Positions 34,718 to 46,455 of a DNA stretch of 64,000 bases are shown piece after piece. The DNA is from Cylindrobasidium torrendii FP15055 ss-10. Taxonomy: Eukaryota; Basidiomycota; Agaricomycetes; Agaricales; Physalacriaceae. The stretch lies in contig KN880458.1 of assembly GCA_000934385.1 (NCBI GenBank), positions 62,001-126,000 of the forward strand. Direction: 5' to 3'. How positions within the stretch are numbered: the first letter of the stretch is position 1; each line of letters begins with the position of its first letter. Below the pieces are notes generated by a model. It had not been told where the DNA came from, did not search any database, and saw only the letters and a program-made list of their open reading frames with translations. Made by a program: the position numbers and the translations under genes.

Positions 34718-36370
34718 AATCCAGAGAACCGGAGAGAGGTATATTAAAACGAAGGTGATGTGCAATGAACGGTAGATGTCGATGAAGGGAACTCTGAAAC
34801 GAGCTCAACGCGACCAATCCAGTGATCGAATCTTATTGATGCGCTGACGCGCCACTCGCGATCACGTACTGTGTGTCAGAAAATGTAAATATTTATTTAA
34901 GCAATACTGTAGTTGGGGACCATGAAGTCTAGTGATTAACTGCACTGTACACACAATTTGTGCCAGTCAGTGACCCCATGCATCGTTACCTGGTACATAC
35001 TAGTAGTATGTACTGCATATTACATGTCACTCGGCGTGTTGGAGCACAAGGTCTACAGGTCTACAGGCTGTCGTCGTTGATGTTATGAGTGTATCGATGG
35101 ACAGCCGAAGGCCTAGAGCACATACTTAAGACAATTACGAGTGGAGTGCGGCTTGAACCCTCTACTTATTGTTATTGGATTAATTGCGCAGAAGCTTGTG
35201 TGCACAATGGGTACATGTTCCCAGTGACCTACTTGCCACCTTTTGACAGACTTTCAATAAGAGCTTAATTTATCACATCGAAAAACCCGGCGGATGTGGG
35301 CACTCCGACGCCAATTCAAGACTTACACGCAGACCTACAGTGGGGGAGGTAGTCAAGTCCGCCGGGGCCGTACATGCCGACCTCAGCATCGTATGCAGTA
35401 TCACACTGGCTGAGGTGAATGGGTTGGCTCTGATTTACTACTATACAGAGCTGACTTGCCGGGGATAAGATCAGAGCGTTTTTTGATGTATGCCTTGGAT
35501 TGGCAGCCTGTCGCAGATGGACAAGAACAAAATGTGGCTATACAAGTCGATAATAAAACACGTTTGCGGAAGGTAAGAAAGAGAAAGGTGCACAAGATTT
35601 GAGGGTAGCAATGAGGCATATGGGGCGTCAGGAGCTCGTATGGGGGAATGAGCGTGTGTAACTGCATTCTTCGGAGGAATGTTGGATGAGACGCGCACTC
35701 TGAGACTTCTGTTTCATGCGAGAGAGACATCGACAAGAGAATAATACTGAGTGTACATACCTGGCATATACATCTTCATAGTCGCGTATAGGATCAGTAT
35801 GTGGAGTGGACAGCAACTGGTGACATGAACGGGGTGATGTCGAAGACATGGAATGCTACTGCTGCTGCTAGCAGAGCGCTTGATCAAGCGGTTCATGGCG
35901 TCTGCCGTCTGGGCGGTGATTGTTCACAGGGTGGCACCAGGTGCAGGTAGACTAGATGAGCAACTTGGTCGAAAGGAAGGATCAATGAAGAGGGTGTAAT
36001 TGTGTGTCAAGGCGAAGAATAATAGTCGCTAGATTTACGAGTGAAAGAGGCCGTTGTGACCACACTTGCACCGTCCTGAGAGGCAGACATCGTTAAGATG
36101 ATGCAGACAGGAAGCAGGAACAAATTCAAATTGCGACCTGCAATTACCCGAAGTAGACGGCATTGATCATCTTATCATTTCACCGGAGAAGCGAGACAGA
36201 ACTGAACGAACGGGGGTTCACCGTCTCTTTCTCTTACTCTCATCTCCAGTTGGCCAACGTCGTTCGCCCCTCTAGAGGCGCCCCCGCGATCTGGACGCCT
36301 TATTATCGGTTGAGACAATATTCCACAGCGCCTCGGCGCGGCCAGTGCGCCCTCACTCGAATCTTCAACG
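34718..36370. other. large intergenic region without a supported gene
   Basis: About 1.65 kb between divergent genes, so it must include the bestrophin and ankyrin-protein promoters. Short tandem copies of GGTCTACA occur at 35050-35065. Small leftward open frames at 35401-35896 are Ser-rich but match no family I know. A possible 35-45 residue protein with one intron (from about 35849) is too weak to call. Confidence 0.4.
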
Positions 36371-39300
36371 ATGCCTGTGCCCATACCGGTGCCATTGAGA
36401 GGGGCTTCAAACACGCGCCTTGAGGCAAAGTACAACGTGATAACTGACTGTACGTCCATCCTATCGGACATGCCGGACGAGATCTAACAGGCGAACTAGT
36501 CCCTAGCTTCGACCTCCATGCCGCCTGCGCCACCGGGAACATAGGTACGCAGACCACTGCACGACGAAGCCTGTTTCCTGAACCATTGTCTTTCTCAAGG
36601 ACTGGTCGAATACGCGCTAGGACGGGGTCAACCCATTAACGGCGTCATTGATGGCATACTTCCTATTCACGCAGCTGCTAGTGGAGGTGCGCGCCATGGC
36701 CTCTGAATCACTATGGCCGTACTGACCGTGGTTCTTCTCCTTAGGATCAGAAGCCGTTGTGCGCCTCCTTCTTCAACACGGCGCATCGGTGAATGCTCCA
36801 AGGTGCGCATCCAAAAATTGGGTCCGTGGCTCCTAACCGAACCAAGGATCAGACTCCCGCGCCGATATTCGAATGAGAAAGGCAAAGACGCAACAATCGT
36901 CGGAGCCTCGGGATCAACCCCATTGCATTTCGCAGCTGCTAATGGGCACAGCACCATAGTCAGCCTTCTTGTTGAAGCCGGCGCTGTTCCCGACCGCGCC
37001 GACAAACACGGCGTCACCCCAGAACAACTTGCGATCCGAAACGGCTGGCTCGAGTGCGCGGGGCTCCTTCGCAACTATGTCAAGGAACGCGCGGAAGATG
37101 TTACGTCCACACAACGGACGCGACATGGCTCTTTCATCGAAGCGGACCAGTCCAGCAAGCGTGTCCGTGTCAAACAATCCGTCGACCATGCATTGAATCT
37201 ACTCAAAGTCAAGGGCTCCTCTTCCGCACTCTCGGAGATATACAGCAAGACCGGTGCTGCATCGACGAACAACCTTCCCGCCACTTCCGCCTACCCAGAG
37301 AGTACTCGGAAGCGCTCTCTTGATTATGGAATCGAAGCCATACCTGGTGGCGGCCGTCGGCCGTCCATTACGGCCTCCCCTCGGGCCAACGCTCACCGGC
37401 CCTCATCTGCTGGGACAGGTGCCTCCCGCCCGGAACACAACTCTCCGAAGGGGTCAACAAAGAAGTTGAACAGCAAGTACTCCTTGCTCAGCCTTTTCAA
37501 GCGCAATGAGGGCTCTTCAGCCGAGCACTCTGATTCCTTTTCTTCATCAAATAGCAATATCGTGCCATCACCCCCCATGGAGACATCTCCCAAAGCCCAG
37601 CCGATACCTATTACGCCTCAGCACGGTTCATTCTCAGGCTCGCCGCCGATGGGCAGTGAAACCTCAGGTGGATCTTTGCCTTCTGTCCTCCATCCTGGCT
37701 CCGCCGTTGATTTACACAATATAATGGCCCGCCGCCATCGAGATCGCTCAGCGTCGGCCAGCAGTCGGTTTGAATCCATAGGGCTTGGGCTTGACTTGGA
37801 TTCTTCCGAGCTCTCCTCTAGTCCACCGGCAAGACGACCCCGCGCGCCCTCGCACCTTGGCCATCATCACGCCAGATCTACGTCGACAAATCGGAACGGT
37901 GCTATCTTCGAGGACGACGTCGTCATAAACCCTGATGAGAAATTGGCGCCACCCAGCATTCTCCGCGTTCACACACGTAGTTCCTCGAATGTAGGGTCAA
38001 ATGAAAGACCCATCAACCTGCGGGCCTTGCGTTTTGACTCCTCTGCCAGCGACGGGATACGTGGACGTGCAGCCCCAGAGGGGACCGTCATTCGCCAGTG
38101 CAGCAGCACGAATTCTCTTGTTCATACCAACAACGACACAAAAGATCGTACAGGCGAGCGGAAGGATGTGCTCCCCAAATCCGCCCCTGCAAACAAGACA
38201 CACTTCAAGCGTGATCTGTCCCCAGAAGATGACCTCAGCGATGAGGACGATGAAGACTATGGCCGTGCTTTTGACATTCCATCCCAGAAGACAACCATTA
38301 AACGTACCCGTGGCCAGTCTTTCAGCTCTCTCTTATCGGACGCATCCTCCATTCCTACCCCCGAGTTTCCCTTCAGCATTCACGAAGCACCGCCACACGT
38401 CGACGCAGAAACAAGAGATGGCCGTTATCGAGGCAACTCTGTCAGCAGTACAGGGACGAACTCTCGCTCCGTGACGAGTGGCACAACATCGGGGAGCGGC
38501 GGTAGTTTTACCGCAACACCTCCAGAGATTTCGCCTCGTACCTCGCTGGACGCCCGCGACATAGGCTTGCGGATTCGTGTCGATGATCACGACGATTCCC
38601 CGGGCCTCGAGGATGCACTCTCTCCTGTCAAGGAGACCGATTCCTCTCTTGGCTGTGAGGCTGAACCCATTTCATCGCATGCACAGGCCGAGGCGAGGGT
38701 ACAACAGACTCAGCGAGACATTCTGGACCACGAAGGCGGCTCCAGTGAAAGCTCGAAGCTTACCTTGAGTGCGATGTTGGCGGCATATGGGGAGAGCTTG
38801 GCGCAGCTACGAGAACTGCAAGAGACAGCGGGAAAGACGGATTCACCAATGATACGGCCAAGGCATCAAAGGAGCTTGGATGACTTTGCCTCCACCCGAC
38901 GATTAGATGATCCCCCAAGACCTCACACCAGCATGGACAGGTCATCCAGTGAAAGTGAGTATGCTGATATAATGAAATGATCTCACTAACAGTCTATAGG
39001 TTTGGATGGTGTGAGCGATACTGATGTGACCGAATCTGGTCGCCATCGATCCCGTTCGGACGCGGAGGCATATGCTTACAGCAGACCCGCTGCGCGCCTC
39101 CCCGCTGGCTCGCTTTACAATACTGGGTCACTCCACTCGCGGCGTCCCGCCCTCGACCACGCGAGCGTAGATTCATCGGACGCGGCCCTCTCCCCAGTGT
39201 CTACTACATTCCAATCTCGACCACCAAGCCCTGGGATGCGACTTGCCGCAAATTCAACCAAACTCTCGCGTATGGGCCTTATCGCCCACGATGTTGGAAC

Positions 39301-39388
39301 CGTTCGCATCCCTACACCGCCGCAACACAGCTCTGGAAAGCGATTCGGGGGGCTCAAGTCACTGCTTCAACCATTCAAGAGCAAGTAG
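36371..39388 (+). CDS. ankyrin-repeat protein with long disordered region
   Basis: Start ATG 36371 (MPVPIPVPLRGASNTRLEAK). Several short introns separate the first exons: VITD joins FPSFDLHAACATGNIG, then LVEYALGRGQPINGVIDGIL, PIHAAASGG and SEAVVRLLLQHGASVNAP. These form ankyrin repeats, continued in the long exon by GSTPLHFAAANGHSTIVSLL and HGVTPEQLAIRNGWLECAGL. The main exon (about 36860-38950) then encodes roughly 650 residues of Ser/Pro/Asp-rich, probably unstructured sequence. A last exon after intron 38952-38998 ends GGLKSLLQPFKSK. The repeats suggest a protein-interaction scaffold. Orthologues in other basidiomycetes are likely but their function is not known to me. The domain call is firm; the role is open. 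Confidence 0.82.
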
Positions 39389-40720
39389 CTCTTGACCTTA
39401 TTCGCCTCGTTTTTCTTGTATTTTCCGGCTTTGTTTTAGAACCTATTTTCTGGACTTTGGTTCTTTGGTTATACTTACTTTCCCTGTCTCCTGTCTGATA
39501 ACTCCTTACCCGTTGCCATTACTATCGCTTCTACAATCCACCCTGACCATCTTGTAACAACAGTGTATCCTACTCCCCATATCGTCGCATGTTACCCTCG
39601 TGTTTCGTGCCATCTGTAGCCCTTTATGCATAGCTCTTGTATATAAATTATTTCGGAGACCTTGATGATGTCTGGACACGGCGTTTGTGTGGGATTTCTT
39701 GTGGCTCAGGCATTGCTAGTCAGAGTGGGGGACTACCAAATTAGGGAATATTACCAATCAGGAAACAATGAGGCTTTGTGCGACCAGCGGGTTGTCCCTC
39801 GAGGTTTACTGTAAAGGACGCACCTATTTTTAAGGGAGAATTATGACTAGTCATACGCTAGCAATAAGTATGTGCCAACCTGAATATGCCAAAAATTGAA
39901 AGCTCAGTATTGCAGATGCTTGTACAATTGTCTGGGTCAAATAGGTTGTTTAATGCACTCAAACTACTCTAAATTCGACCGTATCTCTCATGTTTTTGCT
40001 CAAGTGTCACACACAACCCTCAATCGCGGCGAGCTTGCAGTTGCCGAATTAAAGGGAAGTGAATTCAGAGGCGTTAGCGGACTATTGGCCGGGCCTACTA
40101 TATAGCCAATACTTGAGGTCCTATTTCATGTAGAATTTTTCATCATACAGCGCGTAAGTAGTCTGAGTCGGTTTATACTCCATAGTAGCGATATGACCGC
40201 CGACAACCTACCCAAATTATCAATACAATTACAATTAATGGAGTGTTGCACACCTCTTGTTTTCCACCACCCATCAAGTGTGCACCCCGGTAATTTATCG
40301 AAGAACGTATGTAAATAAACGATAAATTATCGATATGCAAGGTGCCCAATTCAATGGATCATGAATGCATGATCGCCCATGCCATTGCCTTTGTAGATGT
40401 CGACGCGCGCTCGTTACTCAACGTCAACGGCGGGGGATAAGCCTCTCATCAGATGGAAAGTCAATATGAGCCATCCCGTAGCATCCTACCATGGTTGACA
40501 AACGCATCGCATGCCGTGAAGTTAACTTCCATCGCTCACCACCATCCGAGATGAGATGCGCACTTAGGTCTATAAATTCAAGGTTATCCAGATGCCTTGT
40601 AGAGTGAAATGGAAGTCCGACGACAGAGGCATCCTCAGGCCGGGGCAGGCAACGAACAGCTACAGATGGCGGCATACTTGCTGCATTCGGTCCCAATTCG
40701 AATCTCTACCTCTGCCCACA
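39389..40720. other. large intergenic region without a supported gene
   Basis: About 1.3 kb containing the ankyrin-gene 3' UTR and the YCII-gene promoter, both on the plus strand. The segment 39400-39660 is T-rich, as expected of a 3' UTR. Frames at 39896-40105 and 40424-40696 have no coding character I can recognise. Confidence 0.45.
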
Positions 40721-41221
40721 ATGACCACACCTTCCAAATCGTTCTTCTTCGTATATGCACCCGATATGACGGATCCTGGCGCACTTGAGCGGCGCTTGGC
40801 TGTACGAAGCAAGCATTTTGAGGATGCTGGTCCAAGATTTGACAAGGGGTTGATACGTGCGTAATCAGGCTCTGGGGTGCGGACGTGAGGTGCCAACTCC
40901 CTCTACGCAGGCATTGCTGGGGCGCAGCTAGACGAAAACACTCCTGAGCTTGAAGGAGGGCAAAAGAATATGGTTGGCTCCATTTTTATTTGCGAAGCCA
41001 CTTCCATCGAAGAGTGTGTTGTTCTGTTGCAATTGGCGGATAGAGTTTGACGATGATGCTAGGATCAGGGAGATTATCACCACCGATATCTACTACACAT
41101 CCGGCGTCGTGCGTCACATTCCTCTCTTCTGCGCTCCATACTGACTCTATTCCGACTTGCTGCTCAGTGGGACAAAGAGAAACTTGTTATTCGTCCTTTC
41201 CTTTCCGCCCGTCCATTTTGA
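40721..41221 (+). CDS. YCII-related domain protein
   Basis: A small protein of about 105 residues in four exons. ATG 40721 starts MTTPSKSFFFVYAPDMTDPG, followed by ALERRLAVRSKHFEDAGPRF, the N-terminal half of the YCII (ferredoxin-like) fold with its conserved His. After an intron the chain continues IAGAQLDENTPELEGGQKNM and VGSIFICEATSIEE. An intron from the GTGTGTTG donor to the GATGCTAG acceptor (about 41011-41062) then joins IREIITTDIYYTSGV, and a last exon gives WDKEKLVIRPFLSARPF with TGA at 41219-41221. YCII proteins are linked to dehalogenase-like or muconolactone isomerase-like folds, with no assigned role in fungi. The gene converges with a hydroxyacid dehydrogenase. Confidence 0.85.
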
Positions 41222-41418
41222 TTCAACAATGTATTTGCCCCCATATGTAGCCAAACCAACGCCATAACCCAGTTGTACCACTTCATGTCCATCTCGCGTG
41301 ACAACTTCACTCGCAATGCCAAGCTTGGCTAACACCATAAACCACAGTAGTAGCCCAAACGCTCAACATCGATGTACATACATGTTCATTGACAACCCCA
41401 GATAAGCAAAAGTACAGT

Positions 41419-42604
41419 CTAGTTCAATGCCGGTGTGTTCACAGGTGTATTGGGTTTCCCTGTCTTGATGAATGCCTCCAAGTTACTCAGAATCTCACAC
41501 TGCTGGTCCTCGAGTATCGTTTCGTTCGCGACAGCACAATGAGGCTGGAGAATTGTCTGGTGCCGCATCTCTATAAGCTTGGGATGAACCTCAGGCTCGA
41601 ATTCGAAAACATCCAACGCAGCACGCAGAATCTTTCCAGACTCAAGCCCTTCAACGAGCGCCTCTTCGTGTACGACTGGCCCGCGGGAGGTATTGACCAG
41701 GATGATGCCGTCGCGCATCTTTGCAATACCTGCATGAATGGATGGTCAGCACAGAGGGAGAGTAGTATAGAGACACACGCACTCTCGCGGTTGATGAGAT
41801 GCCTAGTTTCCTCAGTAAGAGGGCAATGAAGCGACAGAACGTCGCTACGCTGGAGGATCTCATCGAACGAAACGTATTCTGCTGGCCCCTTCAACCCGCC
41901 ACACTCCTTCTCCTGCTCAGGCGTCAACCGCGACCGGTTGTGGTAGATGATCTTCATGCCAAATGCCGTGCTCATCGTCTGTGCGACCAGTCTTCCAATC
42001 GTGCCCATGCCAATTAGTCCGAGTGTGCTCTTTCTTCCGTCTTTCGCCATGAACGTCTTGTCTTGCCACCGCCCATTGCGCACGTCGTCCTCCCGACGCG
42101 TCGTGTTACGCAGAACCTGCAGAATCATCATGCACGCGGAATCGGACGTCCGGATCGATGCGCTGTAGGCCGTGTTGGCATAATACGCGCCGTTTTTGGT
42201 GAGGTAGGAGATATCGGCAAAGTCGAAGCCTGCACCGCCGGAGGAGAAGAATCTACAGCCAGAGCGGACGAGTGGACCTATGAGCGCTTCGTCGAGGGGC
42301 CATGGCCATGTTTTGGGCTCGAACCACTTGAGAAAGATGATGCAGGCAACGAAGGGACCTTGCGAGGCTACTGTCTCTGCAATGATGGGGGCGAAAGTGT
42401 CGTGGGGAGCTTGTTCAATAACCTGTCATTGGAGGGTAATGGAGGAGAACAGAGAAAAGGGACAGGTTCTGTCAGCAGCGCGTGCGGTATGAAGGAATGG
42501 GTACACACCGTGAAATCCACGAGTCCATTCAACTTGTCCTGAACATCCTGTGGGACGGACGTTGTCTCGAATCCGTTGATCATCAACACCTTGGGTTTGG
42601 CCAT
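41419..42604 (-). CDS. D-2-hydroxyacid dehydrogenase (glyoxylate/hydroxypyruvate reductase-like)
   Basis: An NAD(P)-dependent dehydrogenase of the D-isomer specific family. ATG 42604 starts MAKPKVLMINGFETTSVPQD. After an intron come ALIGPLVRSGCRFFSSGGAG and YYANTAYSASIRTSDSACM, then the Rossmann motif LGLIGMGTIGRLVAQ (about 42030-41985), NRSRLTPEQEKECGG and the SDVLSLHCPLTEETRHLI segment. After another intron, ILVNTSRGPVVHEEALVEGL gives the catalytic Arg, LDVFEFEPEVHPKL the catalytic Glu, and LQPHCAVANETILED the catalytic His (replacing the more usual TPHxxG). The C-terminus is PNTPVNTPALN. About 340 residues, normal for the family. The likely reaction is reduction of glyoxylate or a related 2-oxoacid; the true substrate cannot be told from sequence. 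Confidence 0.88.
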
Positions 42605-42878
42605 TTTGTAGTAGCTTGGGCGGGGTCGATTGCTTGAGATGGGGGCGGGCAGTTGCAAGCGGGGAAGAAAGCTGTGAACGCCGCGGCAGCACGACCCCAG
42701 ACTTATATATGGGCGGCAAAGGAGAAGGCGGGTCAGCATCCGCTTGGGTGGTCTGACTATCGCTGACTGAGGAGACAGCTCGTTCCAAAGCAAACGGTAA
42801 TGCGGAACTTCCTCCGTCTTGCAAGTCAGGTGGAATACATACGACGCTGCAGAATCACATTTAACCGAAGTCTACTTG

Positions 42879-45084
42879 TTACAAAGTTATCACGCGTCCG
42901 ACTTCTTTCTTCGCCAGCTCTTTACTCTGCGTGCGCAGGACGTGCTTCATAACCTTCCCGCTGGCCGTCTTCGGTAACTCGTCAGCAAACCATACCCATG
43001 CTGGAGCATTTTGCGGATTCATCTTGTTATGAACCACCATCCTGACTGCCTGGGCATCAATGGCATTTCCAGCAGTACGCACAATCCATGCCCCAACAAC
43101 TTCCCCGTAGATTTCGTCAGGGACTGCAACAACGGCAGCCTCGTAGATCCCAGGATGCGAGGTGAGCGCGTTCTCAATTTGCACTGGAAATATGTTCTAT
43201 GGCGAGTTGAGTTAACCAACCAAAAGGACAAAGTCAGCTTACTTCTCCTCCACGAATGACAATGTCCTTGATACGTCCCACGACTGTAAGCACGATCAGC
43301 AATGCGTTGTCGGCCTAATAACCGCAGCGTAATACGTACCACTCAAGTATTCCTCATCATCCACTATCACCTGGTCTCCGGTGTGCATCCATACCACACC
43401 ATTCGTGTCTTTCTTCATCGCCTCCGCAGTCTGCTGCTCGTCTCTCCAATAGCCTTTCTGCAGTGCGTACCCTGATACACACAACTCTCCTGGTGTCCCT
43501 CGCGGAACGATATTACCATTCTCGTCGACGACCTTCGCTCGTATGTGGGGTTGCACGCGTCCCACTGTTTCCACACGCTTTTGCAGAGGGTCTTCGGGCG
43601 TCGTTTGAAATGTTACCGGACTAGTCTCCGCTTGAAGGGCGTGAGCTCATTATATTTAGCAGGGTGCCGACACTTACTCATCCCATAAGCAATGGTCAGG
43701 TCATTCAGACCCATCTCCTTGCTGAGACGTTGCATGAGCTTGATAGGTATGGAAGACCCGGCAGCAACACCGGTGCTGAAGATGTGTTCAGCTTTCGGCC
43801 CACATAGTCATATACTGGGAGACATACCGCAGCGTGCTTGTATCAACGTCTTCACCCATCTCTCGCCGCTTCTCTATTTCTTTGAGAACGCCCAAGAAAT
43901 GCGTAGGAACACCATGCATGGCTGTGCATTTATGTTCGACGACAGCGTCCACGATGGATGGTGGGTCGAAGATAGGCGAAGGGTACACAATGGCGGATCC
44001 GTGCACCCAGGCAGCCAAGTTTCCGATAACGAGACCGAGGCAATGGAACAAAGGGGGAATGTTGCAGAGAACATCCTTGTTCGTCAGGTGCATACAGCGC
44101 CCAATAAACAACCCGTTGTTCAGCAAGTTGCGATGTGTGAGCTAATTCAAGGAGTTAAAACGATTCAGACTGCAAAAAAGGAAGGAAAGAACTCACAGAC
44201 ACAGCTTTAGGCATTCCAGTGGTCCCACTTGTGAACTGTATATTAACCACATCATCACTTGTGATACCTTCCTCAACAATTCTTAATCTTTCCTCTGCGC
44301 CAGCATCGTCCTCCCTCCATGAGAAGACCTCTCTCCAGTCAATGAGGCTCTTCATTTCCAGCCTCTCAAGCTCTGTGCGATGTGCCTCCTCATTGTCCAC
44401 CACAATGAGGTTGCGCAGGCTTGGTAGACCTTCTTCCTGTATCTCTCCAGGCAAGCTCGAGCGCATGGAAGGGTATTTCTTCACAAGTTCCTCGACGTAA
44501 GCAGATGTCCGAATACGAGGTACAACAATAAGATGCTTGACGCCGACAAGGTTGAGGACGCTGGTCTAGCCTATAGTCAGACAGTCCGCAAGGTAGGCCT
44601 GGGTTACTTACCATTTCGTTTATACGGTATGCTGGGTTCACAGTTGTCAGAATGGCTCCAATGCGTGCACAAGCCCACTGCAGGATAGCATAGGCACTGT
44701 TGACATGGGGTTATGTCTTCGTAGTTTAACTTTGACAGGCGCGCACCTGTTGTTCCCCATGACTACCCCGACGCGGTCTCCCTTCTGTACCCCCATCCCC
44801 AGAAGCCCTCGGGCGCACCCTTTGACGGCACGGTCGAATTCTTCGAAATTCCACTGGAGGTATTTCTCGGTAGTGCTAGGTAGCAACGGTCCACCGAGGG
44901 CGCCCGCACGTTCTTGCGGGCATATGAGGGCTGGCCGCACAGAATGCTTGGGAAGGATGTCAGACGCGTAGAACTGTGCAAATGTCCTTTCATCCAGGGG
45001 AGGATGGGTCGCTCCTTCGACGGTGGAGAGCGTGGACAAGACGCGATGCAATGAAGCCGGTTTCATAGAGCTAACCCGAAGCAT
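42879..45084 (-). CDS. AMP-forming acyl-CoA ligase (ACSF2-like), probably mitochondrial
   Basis: An ANL-superfamily acyl-CoA synthetase. ATG 45084 starts MLRVSSMKPASLHRVLSTLS, a plausible targeting sequence. The N-domain has WNFEEFDRAVKGCARGLLGM and GVQKGDRVGVVMGN. The AMP-binding P-loop is IQFTSGTTGMPKAV (about 44235-44200), followed by LCNIPPLFHCLGLVIGNLAA and CTAMHGVPTHFLGVL. VGRVQPHIRAKVVDENGNIV, VWMHTGDQVIVDDEEY and the C-domain IENALTSHPGIYEAAVVAVP come next, then the catalytic-lysine motif LPKTASGKVMKHVL (about 42970-42930). Wording is closest to the medium-chain acyl-CoA ligase ACSF2. Several short introns break the frame. All core motifs are intact. Confidence 0.9.
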
Positions 45085-45506
45085 TGCTCGATAACGCGGA
45101 TATATCAGAAAATTCTCTGGCTTGGGGTTGTAGCGGACGCTCTTCGGCTAGTCGCGTCGCGGAATGTCTTCAGAGCCGAAGGTGATTTCTCTCCCAAGCT
45201 TCGGTGGGTGGTCTGTGGTCTTAACGCCGGGAAAGACGGTATGATGGGAGGAAGAGACAGATGGGGCCGGCGAACCATACATAATCCAGTAGATCCGGTG
45301 ACATGCTCGAGTAAAGCCAAGTTCATTTCCTATCCGATCACTATGTACAAGCATCACCCAACTTGCATCTAATGCATATTTACCTCGAGTGCTATGTCGA
45401 CATTGGTGTAGGAGATATTGGTGGAGATAGCAGACGTGAAGAAAGATACATAGCATTCCGTTAGCAGTACAGGGTATAAGTTCTGAATACAGTTGCTGTG
45501 ACGGGC
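45085..45506. other. intergenic region between tandem leftward genes
   Basis: About 420 bp including the BTB-gene 3' UTR and the acyl-CoA ligase promoter. The overlapping open frames have no recognisable motif. Confidence 0.5.
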
Positions 45507-46455
45507 TTATATTGTCCGCGGTAGTTTCTCGATACAGTCCTTGATCACTCTCAACGTCTCCATTTTGTCGTACAGTGCGCGCAAGCATTCCGGTTTGGGG
45601 CACTTCGCCATCCAACATGACATGGCTTCTGGCCAGTCCTGTAAGCCGTCTTCGACGGTGTCGCCCAAAGGTCGTGCGTCTATTTCTAAGATTATTCGAT
45701 ATTTGAGTTCGCGCCAAGTATGATAATCAATGATGGTTTGGCAGCTGACACAGTGGGCGGATGCACCGGAAACGAATGGGTGGTCATTCAGACGCGCGCG
45801 AAGGCTGCAGGGGCTGTAAGCAAATGAACTCGCATAAGCAGACAATAACGTACCCTTCACGCCGGGAACGATGTAGATCGAGCAGCTGGAGAAGTGAACC
45901 TGTGGGTAGCCGTTGAAGGAAAGCGCGATGTGATTCGTCATATAGGTTGTAAGAAAGTGTTTGCGACGATGCGTGTCTCGCCTCCGCCTCCCAACCAAAG
46001 CGACAAGCCAAGCCAAACAGTCGAAGTGGATGTATCTCGACTGTTGGAGTCATGACCAGAAGGCGAACAATGGACAGTGGGCCAGGGGTATCATACTTCT
46101 CCACTGCTTCGAGCAGATTGTCGAGCGCGTCAGAGTCGTCGATGGTCGGGAGAGGAAGACCACACATCATGCGGAGAAGTGATTCGAGCGTATGGCGGTC
46201 TTCTTCTAAGTAAAGTGTGCCGGGGTTGGCAGTGGGCGTTCCGTCTTGGGGAAGGCTAAACATTGACCTGAAGAAGCCAGATGTAATTCGGAGAGTATGC
46301 ATATGAACGCGAAAGAGGACTCCGTCTTTCGATGCTAATGTAACATCGCCGTCGTTGAACAATGGGTGGCATTCTGGCGCTGGCGTTGAAACGTCATGAG
46401 GAGGGTCACGGCGGACCAATTGCATAGATCCTCCGCCAACTGGAGAGTTATACAT
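45507..46455 (-). CDS. BTB/POZ domain protein
   Basis: Two exons. From ATG 46455 the N-terminal BTB fold reads HPLFNDGDVTLASKDGVLFR, VHMHTLRITSGFFRSMFSLP and LYLEEDRHTLESLLRMMCGL. LLEAVEKYDTPGPLSIVRLL and PLRLFGLACRFGWEAEARHA follow, then HRAFLQRLPTGSLLQLLDLH. A 38-nt region with GTACG and TTACAG ends joins SRREG to PCSLRARLNDHPFVSGASAH, and the chain ends CIEKLPRTI at 45507. The C-terminal half contains paired cysteines (HCVSCQTI, CWMAKCPKPEC). This architecture is one of the expanded BTB families of Agaricomycetes. Members may be Cullin-3 adaptors or transcriptional cofactors; no specific partner is evident. The intron is unusually short, so the exact junction may differ slightly. Confidence 0.82.

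Noticed and set aside
35149..35158. B-box-like GGTTCAAGCC on the minus strand, a possible tRNA
   Set aside because: The bases on either side do not form a T-arm stem, and no matching D-arm or acceptor stem is found.
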